Shown piece after piece: positions 1 through 6,511 of a DNA stretch of 13,053 bases; the first letter of the stretch is position 1, and each line of letters begins with the position of its first letter. Both the position numbers and the translations under genes were made by a program. This stretch comes from Sulfurimonas sp. (GTDB lineage Bacteria; Campylobacterota; Campylobacteria; Campylobacterales; Sulfurimonadaceae): contig WFPU01000323.1 of assembly GCA_015487435.1 (NCBI GenBank), positions 1 to 13,053 on the forward strand, written 5' to 3'. The notes under the pieces are model-generated. The model ran no database searches and had not been told where the DNA came from. It saw only the letters and a list, made by a program, of their open reading frames with translations.

Positions 1-549
1 ATTTATAATGAGGAATTACTTAGAAAATTTCATAAAGAAGAGATAGAGGTAAATTTAACTGAAGATGATTTATTGGAATACTACAAAAAAAATAAATATA
101 AATTTAAAGAGCCTGAAAAAATTGTAGCTAGGGTAATTTATGTGAAAAATGAGCCTACTGACCCAGATGGAAAAGTTAAAGCTAAACAAAGGGTAGTAGA
201 AGCTTATGAAAAAATAAAAAATGGCGAAAATTTTTCTGATGTAGCAGCAAAATACTCTACTGCTATGAGCCGTATTAAGGGTGGAAATTTAGGGTATGTA
301 CATAAAGGGATGTTAGAGCCTGCTATAGAAAAAAAAGCATTTTCTATGGATGCTAATACTACAAGTGAAATTATGGAGACAACAATAGGTTTTTTTATAA
401 TAAAAGTTGAAGAGAAGGCTGAGCCAAACCAGCTTCCTTTTGAAATTGTTAAAAAAAGTTTGAAAAAAGATCTTAAAGAAAAAATTGAAAAAGAACGAAA
501 AAACAACCTGCTTAAAAAGTTAAAATCAACCGCGGTGATTTTAAAGTAA
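1..549 (+). CDS. PpiC/SurA-type parvulin peptidyl-prolyl isomerase, 3' part only
   Basis: The reading frame is open from base 1, so the gene starts outside the window and only its last 182 codons are visible. Codon 25 is a TTG inside the protein and should not be taken as the start. In visible numbering, residues 1-40 are the charged helical stretch that usually precedes a parvulin domain. Residues about 41-138 form the domain: a first strand (IVARVIYVKN), the GGNLGYV signature at 94-100 and the closing strand GFFIIKVEE at 130-138. A lysine-rich helix follows to the end. Parvulins catalyse cis-trans isomerisation of prolyl bonds; relatives with this layout act in the periplasm on exported and outer-membrane proteins. 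The barrel gene starts 9 bases downstream, so the likely clients are the barrel and the proline-rich multihaem cytochrome encoded two genes further on. The signal peptide or anchor is not visible. Family certain, client inferred. Confidence 0.93.
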   Translation: MYNEELLRKFHKEEIEVNLTEDDLLEYYKKNKYKFKEPEKIVARVIYVKNEPTDPDGKVKAKQRVVEAYEKIKNGENFSDVAAKYSTAMSRIKGGNLGYVHKGMLEPAIEKKAFSMDANTTSEIMETTIGFFIIKVEEKAEPNQLPFEIVKKSLKKDLKEKIEKERKNNLLKKLKSTAVILK

Positions 550-558
550 CTGCAGAAT

Positions 559-2709
559 ATGAAAGTAGCTGCAATTTATCTTTTTGGAATAATTGGAATA
601 ATTGGAATAATATTTATTATAAAATTATTTTCATTAACTTCCATTAAAGCTGATGAGATAAAGAATGTAGAAGATAAGCACAAAGCTAACGAAATAAAAA
701 TTATTGAACCTGAATATAATACTGAAGATATAAAAATTATTGAAGACAAATATAAAGATGAAAGCTCAGAGTCAATATTAGAAAATAAAGATGATTTTGC
801 TATAAATTTAAAAAACAATAAAATTAATAATCTTGAATCAATAGATAATATTAAAACTGCTGCTGGTGTTGAAGCAGATGATGAAACTAAGTTAAGTGAT
901 ATTGGATTTGCAAGAAATTATTATGTTGAGCCGCCAAATCCTACCATGTGGGAATCAATAGCGCATTCAATTGATTATCTCAAGTCTAATATCAATATTT
1001 TCAGCGAAGATAGTGGCTTTTATGGAAGTTTAGGTTTAATATACACATATGATATTTATAATGATGGTAGAGATGAAAGAAAGCAAAACAATTTTAAGCA
1101 GGAATATAGTCTTGGATATAGAGGGGCCCTTTATAGTCCAAAATTATTAAAATATACACTTTTTACTACTATAAGATATGAAAATATAAAAGATAAAGTA
1201 AATAATATCACTAATGAAAATAAAATTGAGAGCTATGATTATGAAGCAAGACTAAATTTTTTGAATCGTACTAGAATCCCCTTTAGTATCTATGCTATGA
1301 AAACGCAAAAACCAAATACTATTTTTTTTGAAAATGCAAAAAGTGAATCTATGTATAATAACCTTTTATTTGGTTTATCTGGACAAATAAATTTAAAAAT
1401 GTTTAAAATTAATTATAGTGCTTCTGACTCTAAAGGAGTGTATGAAGATATTTTTTCTAATGACAATAGAGAAAACAGTATGTATAAAACTACTTTTACT
1501 AAAGAAACAAAAAACCATAATTTTCGCTTAAGCTATGAAAATACAAATCAAATGATTGATAGAAAAAATGTTAATTACAGCTCTAAATCAAATATTGATA
1601 ATGAAAATGTAGATTTAATATATCGAGCTAAGATTAGTGATGCTTTAAGATTAAATGCACAATCATATTATAGAATGAGTGGTTATACAGATAATGTATG
1701 GGCTGAAAATGAAACACAATCAATTCTTTCAAATTTAAATTTATCATGGAATCCAAAAGGAAAACATTCAGCTTCAATAAGCATAAGTGGAACTAGCATT
1801 AAAGATGAAAATATAAAATTAAATACAAATACCTCTGTTGATAATATTCAAATATCTCAGTCATACGGGTATCGTATGACAAAAAATTTAAATATGTCAC
1901 AGTCATCAAGTCATAGTGTTGTTTTTACTGATTTTAGTACAATAAAGAATACAAATGTAAGCTCAAACATTAATTATACAACAAAAATTAGTGAAGACTC
2001 AAGTCTAAATATCTCTGCAAGTGCTAGTATTAATAATAATTCAAACGATACAAACTCTAGCACATATATTGCTGATATTACATCATATACATATAGCGTA
2101 GGAACTGGGATTAATCAAATGTTATTAGATATAAACTCAAGATTAAGAATTGGTTTTGGATATAACGGTTCTATGAATACTAGGAATGAAATCAAAGATT
2201 CCTATAACGCTAATTTTAATATGGATACAATTCTTTATTCAGTAATTAGAAATCAATTAAGTGTTAATTATTTTAATGATATTATAGATAGTCTTGATTA
2301 CAATAATATATCAATTTTTAGAAGCACACAAAGAATAACTATAAATAATAAAATTAATTATACAACAAGAATAGGTTTTAGAGGCACATTGAATTCAAAA
2401 GTAGGTATTGAATATTTGTTAGCAAAAACAACAGATAGAGAGGATATAGATAAGCTAATGCCAAAAATTGATCTGTTGTTTAAGTATAGATTGGGTCAAA
2501 AACTTAGACATACAACCAAGATTAATATATATAAAGAGGTATTTTATGATACAATTAGTTATAATTTTGAAAGCGATTTTAGATTTAGTAGTGGAAAACT
2601 AAGTGCTTCTATTGAATATGTTTATAATAAAACAATAGTTGGCGACAATATCAATATTTTAGATAGAGACAAGCACAGAGTCAGCATGAAGTTTAAGCGT
2701 ATGTTTTAA
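559..2709 (+). CDS. Outer-membrane beta-barrel protein (porin-like) with acidic periplasmic extension
   Basis: Encodes 716 residues. Residues 4-24 are a very hydrophobic export signal built around GIIGIIGII, with possible cleavage near residue 31. Residues 33-68 are three 12-residue repeats of the form (E/D)IKxxE(D/P), followed by an acidic, low-complexity linker to about 113. From about 150 to the end the chain is a series of alternating-polarity strands with aromatic girdles and Asn/Ser-rich loops. It ends in Phe, the usual last residue of BAM-inserted barrels. I see no cysteine anywhere. The barrel part is long enough for roughly 20 or more strands, comparable to the porin partners of outer-membrane cytochromes such as MtrB, but I see no MtrB-specific motif. 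Its place between a prolyl isomerase and NHL and cytochrome genes suggests the pore or anchor of a cytochrome complex. No good Shine-Dalgarno precedes the ATG, so translational coupling to the upstream gene is plausible. Beta-barrel confident; conduit role inferred. Confidence 0.85.
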   Translation: MKVAAIYLFGIIGIIGIIFIIKLFSLTSIKADEIKNVEDKHKANEIKIIEPEYNTEDIKIIEDKYKDESSESILENKDDFAINLKNNKINNLESIDNIKTAAGVEADDETKLSDIGFARNYYVEPPNPTMWESIAHSIDYLKSNINIFSEDSGFYGSLGLIYTYDIYNDGRDERKQNNFKQEYSLGYRGALYSPKLLKYTLFTTIRYENIKDKVNNITNENKIESYDYEARLNFLNRTRIPFSIYAMKTQKPNTIFFENAKSESMYNNLLFGLSGQINLKMFKINYSASDSKGVYEDIFSNDNRENSMYKTTFTKETKNHNFRLSYENTNQMIDRKNVNYSSKSNIDNENVDLIYRAKISDALRLNAQSYYRMSGYTDNVWAENETQSILSNLNLSWNPKGKHSASISISGTSIKDENIKLNTNTSVDNIQISQSYGYRMTKNLNMSQSSSHSVVFTDFSTIKNTNVSSNINYTTKISEDSSLNISASASINNNSNDTNSSTYIADITSYTYSVGTGINQMLLDINSRLRIGFGYNGSMNTRNEIKDSYNANFNMDTILYSVIRNQLSVNYFNDIIDSLDYNNISIFRSTQRITINNKINYTTRIGFRGTLNSKVGIEYLLAKTTDREDIDKLMPKIDLLFKYRLGQKLRHTTKINIYKEVFYDTISYNFESDFRFSSGKLSASIEYVYNKTIVGDNINILDRDKHRVSMKFKRMF
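586..612 (+). repeat. Three 9-bp tandem repeats in the export-signal codons
   Basis: The unit GGAATAATT occurs twice in perfect tandem (586-594, 595-603), followed by a third copy differing only at the last base (604-612). It encodes Gly-Ile-Ile three times in the hydrophobic core of the barrel protein's signal segment. Each gain or loss of a unit keeps the frame and changes the core by three residues. Confidence 0.9.
655..762 (+). repeat. Three diverged 36-bp coding repeats (12-residue units)
   Basis: Codons 33-68 of the barrel gene encode three consecutive 12-residue units: EIKNVEDKHKAN, EIKIIEPEYNTE and DIKIIEDKYKDE. The protein pattern is clear while the DNA has drifted, so this is an old tandem duplication. 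It lies in the predicted periplasmic extension just after the export signal and looks like a charged spacer or docking segment. Confidence 0.85.
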
Positions 2710-2720
2710 AGGGATAAAAA

Positions 2721-3734
2721 ATGAATAAAATTTTATTAATTAGTTTTTTATTATTATATACCAGCTATTTAAACGCAAAAAATATAAACAAGTTAGTTTG
2801 GCCACAAGCTCCAGATGAACCAAGAATTGAATTTATAGGGGTTGCTTCAAACCCAGCACAATTCGATATAGAAAAAAGTTTTTTTTCAAAAGCATATAGT
2901 TTTATAGTTGGAGAGGAAGAGATCGCATTATCATTGCCATTTGGTGTATATGCTCAAGAACAAAGAGTTTATGTATCAGATGTGTCATCCAAAAGTGTTT
3001 ATGTGTTTGATAAAGCTGAAGAAGAAACAATAATTATAGAAGGTAGTGATAATGAAACCTTTCTTTATCCAATAGATATTGCTTGTGATCCTAAAGGGAA
3101 TATCTATATTTCTGATTCCATTAGAGCTAAAATTTATGTATTTAATAAAGATGGAAAATTTAACTATATTATAAGTTCAAATATTTTTAAAAGACCTGTA
3201 GGGCTTGCAATAAGTGATAATGAAGATAAATTATATATTGTAGATGCCGTTTCAAGTCAAATACATGTAACTACGCTTAGGGGAAAATTTCTTTATTCTA
3301 TAGGTAAAAATGGTAGTGGAGATGGAGAGTTTAACAGACCTACTTTTATTGATATAGATAATAGTGGCAACATATATGTATCTGATTCTATGAATCATAG
3401 GGTGCAAATACTAGATGGCAATGGTAAATTTATTCATAAATTTGGTCAATTAGGACAAAATATAGGTAATTTTGCTAATCCAAGAGGTATAGCTCTTGAT
3501 AAAAATAATAATATCTATGTTAGTGATACTATGTTTAACAATATACAATTATTTAATAAAAAAGGAGAATTGTTGATGGTATTTGGCAGTTACGGTGATA
3601 AATTTGGCGAATTTTCACTTGCAGAAGATATATATATACTACAAAATGGAACTATATATGTAACAGATACTAATAATAAAAGAATTCAAATTTTTAAATT
3701 ACTTGATGTTGATAAAAAAAGGAGTATAAAATGA
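2721..3734 (+). CDS. Secreted NHL-repeat six-bladed beta-propeller protein
   Basis: Encodes 337 residues. A signal peptide covers residues 1-19 (cleavage after LNA). A conserved-looking leader, LVWPQAPDEPRIEF (25-38), follows; I recall similar leaders in NHL proteins next to multihaem cytochromes. Six repeats then form a propeller at about 72-98, 115-150, 158-193, 206-242, 252-289 and 299-326. Each has the NHL pattern P-x-G-(I/L)-A or close to it, then (N/D)xxIYVSD and RIQIF-type strands; blades four to six are the most regular. NHL propellers are scaffolds that bind proteins or ligands and have no catalytic residues in common. A Shine-Dalgarno (AAGGGA) lies 11 bases after the barrel stop. 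The stop codon overlaps the cytochrome start as ATGA, which indicates translational coupling and suggests the two products are needed together. Probably a periplasmic or surface partner of the cytochrome or barrel (inference). Confidence 0.93.
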   Translation: MNKILLISFLLLYTSYLNAKNINKLVWPQAPDEPRIEFIGVASNPAQFDIEKSFFSKAYSFIVGEEEIALSLPFGVYAQEQRVYVSDVSSKSVYVFDKAEEETIIIEGSDNETFLYPIDIACDPKGNIYISDSIRAKIYVFNKDGKFNYIISSNIFKRPVGLAISDNEDKLYIVDAVSSQIHVTTLRGKFLYSIGKNGSGDGEFNRPTFIDIDNSGNIYVSDSMNHRVQILDGNGKFIHKFGQLGQNIGNFANPRGIALDKNNNIYVSDTMFNNIQLFNKKGELLMVFGSYGDKFGEFSLAEDIYILQNGTIYVTDTNNKRIQIFKLLDVDKKRSIK

Positions 3735-5791
3735 AATTTATAATTAAAACTATTTTTTTCTCCTTTTTATTTTTAAATACACCACTTTTTTCTGGAATTA
3801 TTAATACTAAACATAATCTTTCTGCATCTGGACTTGGAACAGTTAAGGCTCAAACCGAAACAGCGATATGTGGTTTTTGCCATATACCACATACAGCGAT
3901 GCCAGAGGGAAAGCCACTTTGGAATAGGAGTATGCCTACATCAGTATACACTATGTATAATAGTGATTATTTAAAACGGATGGGCTACGCAGTTGAAAGT
4001 GATTTAGGGTCAGTTAACGATACCCCTGGTACGCTATCAAGACAATGTTTAAGTTGTCATGATGGTACAGTAGCTATTGGGGCTGTACATGCACTTCATT
4101 CTACACTAAATCCTACAATTCTAATGGATGGTGTTGAAGTTGATGGTACTATGCTTAGTACAGCTGCTGGTTTCATGGGGACCGACTTAACAAAACATCA
4201 TCCAGTTGGTATAGAGTATGATACTACCATTACTAAAAATTTTGGTATCGGTAGTAAAACAATGGAGTTAAAAATTACACCAGACTCCCCTCTTAAGCTT
4301 TTTGAATATGGTGGAAAAAAATATGTTGAGTGTTCATCTTGTCATAATCCACATAAAGAAAATAATAAATTTTTACATGTAGATAGTGAAGCTACCCATG
4401 GTGGAAACATAGTTAAGACATGTACATCATGTCATGAGAAAATTGATTGGGTGGGAAGTGTCCATCAAACACCTCCAGTAAATACATTAGATTATACAGA
4501 TACACAGTTAATAGCAGATTTAGGAACAGCAAAAATAGCAGATTTAGGTTGTGCAAATTGTCACACCCCTCACAATGCTGAGGGAGTTCCTTACTTAAAT
4601 AGACAAGTGCAAGAGCAAACCTGTTTTCAAGGTGCTGCATCAAGTACAATAGGAGCAGCATGTCATGGAGACAATGCAGGTGCAGCTAAAAATATTGAAA
4701 CTGTAGCAAATAGACTTTATGCACATCCAATTATTTCAGCAAACAATCCAGATGGTAGCCATACAAACATAGATGTGCTTTATGGAGAAGATACGCCAGT
4801 TGATCCATACGGAGGAAAAGGTGTAGCTTGGAGTAACAACAAACATGCTGTTTGTATGGACTGTCACAATCCACACAAAGCTAAAAAAGACACACATGTA
4901 ACTGATGGGACTTGGTATGGGACACCTAGCGCAAATACAAATAATGTTTCACCAGCACTAGAGGGTGTAACTGGAGTTGAGCCAACTTGGCCAACAGAGT
5001 GGATACAACCTATAACTTTTACAACACTTGAATCCTCTACTAAAGAGTATCAGATATGTTTTAAATGTCATTCATATTGGGGGTTAGGTAATACACTCTC
5101 TGCAACTAATCCGGCTACAACATATCCATCTGTGAGTGATCCTTTTAATGTAGCTATAACAGATGTTGCATGGGAGATGAACATTAACAATAAATCAGGT
5201 CATCCTGTAGTAGTCTCTGCTGATAATAGGATAGGTTCTTATGCTCCAAAAGCTATACCAACGGCTGCTCTTTTATCACCATGGAATACTAATCCAGGAG
5301 GCAATACAATGTATTGTTCAGATTGTCATGGAGCTGATAATGAGTTAGGTGGAGATCCAAAAGGTCCTCATGGTTCAGATTTGAAATTTATGTTAAAAGG
5401 TGAAAATCAATATTGGCCTACAAAACCAGATGGTGTAACTCTTTATGATACAGATGATATTGGTACAGTTGGAGATGCAGGGTTGTTTTGTAAAAACTGT
5501 CACGATCTAAATGAGCCACATAAAAATCAATGGAATTCGTGGATGAGAAATAGAAATTACGATTGTGTAGAGTGTCATGTAGCAGTACCTCATGGATCCC
5601 CTATCTCTAGACTTATAGGGTATGACACTTTTCCAAGTCCATATAACTATAATGGAACTAGCTTAAGATTTACTAGGTATATAAAAAATAGTGTAACGGA
5701 TGCTAATGATGTAGCTGGCTCAGGTTGTGGTGGAGGTTCATGTCATGGTGGTAATACTGTCCCTGGTTATGATCCAAATTTGATGCCGTAG
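3731..5791 (+). CDS. Secreted multihaem cytochrome c, up to 12 haem sites
   Basis: Encodes 686 residues with a signal peptide (1-21). Ten CXXCH haem sites are visible, at residues 47, 106, 201, 231, 274, 375, 443, 529, 587 and 612. Two further sites look non-canonical: C298-X12-C311-H312 and C666-X4-C671-H672. I count 20 other histidines, enough for bis-His ligation of all 12 haems. Four sites read CHxPH (hemes 1, 3, 5 and 7). The start KHNLSASG, the segment PLWNR after haem 1, CLSCHDGT, KHHPVG and the end CSDCHG...GPHGS match, from memory, the doubled-CXXCH cytochromes of Geobacter-like bacteria. I see no enzyme signature such as CXXCK or CX15CH, so electron transfer is more likely than catalysis. 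AAGGAG precedes the ATG, which overlaps the NHL stop. The gene looks less AT-rich than the barrel gene. Exact location (periplasm, pore or extracellular filament) is unresolved. Confidence 0.96.
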   Translation: MKFIIKTIFFSFLFLNTPLFSGIINTKHNLSASGLGTVKAQTETAICGFCHIPHTAMPEGKPLWNRSMPTSVYTMYNSDYLKRMGYAVESDLGSVNDTPGTLSRQCLSCHDGTVAIGAVHALHSTLNPTILMDGVEVDGTMLSTAAGFMGTDLTKHHPVGIEYDTTITKNFGIGSKTMELKITPDSPLKLFEYGGKKYVECSSCHNPHKENNKFLHVDSEATHGGNIVKTCTSCHEKIDWVGSVHQTPPVNTLDYTDTQLIADLGTAKIADLGCANCHTPHNAEGVPYLNRQVQEQTCFQGAASSTIGAACHGDNAGAAKNIETVANRLYAHPIISANNPDGSHTNIDVLYGEDTPVDPYGGKGVAWSNNKHAVCMDCHNPHKAKKDTHVTDGTWYGTPSANTNNVSPALEGVTGVEPTWPTEWIQPITFTTLESSTKEYQICFKCHSYWGLGNTLSATNPATTYPSVSDPFNVAITDVAWEMNINNKSGHPVVVSADNRIGSYAPKAIPTAALLSPWNTNPGGNTMYCSDCHGADNELGGDPKGPHGSDLKFMLKGENQYWPTKPDGVTLYDTDDIGTVGDAGLFCKNCHDLNEPHKNQWNSWMRNRNYDCVECHVAVPHGSPISRLIGYDTFPSPYNYNGTSLRFTRYIKNSVTDANDVAGSGCGGGSCHGGNTVPGYDPNLMP
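4510..4548 (+). repeat. 15-bp direct repeat, 24-bp period, before haem site 5
   Basis: The stretch AATAGCAGATTTAGG occurs at 4510-4524 and again at 4534-4548, giving the peptide IADLG twice, eight residues apart, directly before the CANCH site. It looks like a recent in-frame 24-bp duplication inside the cytochrome gene. Confidence 0.8.
4622..4666 (+). other. Non-canonical haem-binding motif C-X12-CH
   Basis: Codons 298-312 of the cytochrome read CFQGAASSTIGAACH. Twelve residues separate the two cysteines instead of two. The following GDNAGAAKNI and AHP segments fit what I recall after an ordinary CxxCHG site in relatives, so this looks like a normal haem site enlarged by ten small, flexible residues. 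Attachment of haem here is predicted, not shown. Confidence 0.7.
5726..5746 (+). other. Non-canonical C-terminal haem-binding motif C-X4-CH
   Basis: Codons 666-672 read CGGGSCH, four residues between the cysteines, 15 residues before the C-terminus of the cytochrome. The context (glycine-rich, CHGG afterwards) resembles the last haem site of related multihaem proteins, where I recall slightly widened motifs. Haem attachment is predicted. Confidence 0.65.
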
Positions 5792-5803
5792 GGTTATGAT
5801 TTT

Positions 5804-6313
5804 ATGAAAAAAATTATATTTATATTATTATTGATGGCACCATTTAGTATAGCTATGCCAAATATAAGTGATGAAAAATATATTAAACATGCATTGTTAG
5901 AGTACAATTACGGCATTATAAAAATGACTAAAAGTGGCAATACAAAACTGCTTAAAGGTAAACTTTCAAAAGATGTTTACGAAAAACTTATGGTATGGGC
6001 TGATTCTTGGAAGTTTAATAATCTTGCAATGGTCGCCAAAATAAATGACTTAAAATTTTCTAAAATTAATTATAATGAAAATAATGCAACTATACAAACA
6101 ATGGAAAACTGGACATTTGCTTATGTTGATTTAAGTACTAGAGATTATGCATTAGAACCAGTAAATATTTTTTACCATATGAACTATACATTAGTAAAAG
6201 GAAAAGATAGATGGAAGATTATAGCTATTAAACATATAAAAGAAAAGAAGTTTACAAAAGAAAAGATACATAATTCAGTTTTAAAACCTAAGAAAGAAGA
6301 AAAGGTAGATTAA
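5804..6313 (+). CDS. Small secreted protein of unknown function, last gene of the cytochrome run
   Basis: Encodes 169 residues. Residues 1-17 are a signal peptide (MKKIIFILLLMAPFSIA). The mature part begins with helices (YIKHALLEYNYGIIKM), followed by alternating strands rich in Trp and Tyr, including ENWTFAYVDLSTRDY and VKGKDRWKIIAIKHIK, and a lysine-rich tail. One or two helices before a curved sheet whose strand carries a Trp is the general outline of NTF2-like or ARC6-IMS-like folds, but I cannot assign the family with confidence. It has no CXXCH and no cysteine, so it does not carry haem c. It starts 12 bases after the cytochrome stop, with only a weak ribosome site, and is likely translated from the same message. 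A periplasmic accessory or folding partner of the cytochrome is plausible but unproven. Confidence 0.85.
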   Translation: MKKIIFILLLMAPFSIAMPNISDEKYIKHALLEYNYGIIKMTKSGNTKLLKGKLSKDVYEKLMVWADSWKFNNLAMVAKINDLKFSKINYNENNATIQTMENWTFAYVDLSTRDYALEPVNIFYHMNYTLVKGKDRWKIIAIKHIKEKKFTKEKIHNSVLKPKKEEKVD

Positions 6314-6424
6314 TTGGATTCCAAATCAAGTTTGGAATGACGACTTGTGGTACAAGTTTGGAATGACGACTGCGTCATCTTGAATTTCAAATTGCGTCGT
6401 CCTGAACTTGATTCAGGATCTAGG
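6314..6424. repeat. Inverted pair of palindromic repeats (REPIN-like), locus 1
   Basis: Two hairpin units face each other. Unit one has arms ATTCCAAA (6318-6325) and TTTGGAAT (6331-6338) around loop TCAAG, followed by GACGAC. Unit two, in the opposite orientation, has arms TCCTGAA (6400-6406) and TTCAGGA (6412-6418) around CTTGA, preceded by GTCG. Between them are partial copies: an 18-base direct repeat of the 3' half of unit one (6327-6344 and 6353-6370) and a degraded inverted half (about 6372-6385). The element family recurs at 12198-12260. It lies after the last gene of the cytochrome run, where it could stabilise or end the transcript, but no T-tract follows. Confidence 0.85.
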
Positions 6425-6482
6425 CTAGATAAGAAGACTATTAACCTTTATGTAGCATCTTTATGATAAACTCCAAAATTAA

Positions 6483-6488
6483 TATAAT
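6483..6488 (+). promoter_or_regulatory. Candidate -10 box for ccsBA
   Basis: TATAAT lies 23 bases before the ATG at 6512, in a very AT-rich stretch without an obvious -35 box, as is usual in Campylobacterota. A good ribosome site, AAGGAA (6502-6507), follows. Start of transcription would fall near 6495. Read-through from upstream cannot be excluded. Confidence 0.45.
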
Positions 6489-6511
6489 TATAAAATAACT
6501 CAAGGAAAAAT

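Noticed and set aside
204..506. Hydrophobic minus-strand open frame opposite the prolyl isomerase
   Set aside because: It is the complement of a lysine-rich coding stretch (AAA/GAA codons give TTT/TTC), has no ribosome site and lies fully inside a well-supported gene.
4413..4661. Minus-strand open frame inside the cytochrome gene
   Set aside because: It overlaps clear haem motifs on the plus strand, shows no domain pattern and is low in complexity (leucine runs).
3731..5791. MccA-type sulfite reductase or NrfA-type nitrite reductase
   Set aside because: No CX15CH and no CXXCK active-site haem motif; haem number and spacing differ from both enzymes.
6314..6424. CRISPR array or tRNA in the intergenic repeats
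   Set aside because: Repeats are palindromic, inverted and irregularly spaced, without regular spacers, and I see no cloverleaf or TTCGA-type T-loop.
6314..6424. Rho-independent terminator
   Set aside because: The hairpins are real but no T-tract follows either unit, so simple intrinsic termination is not supported.
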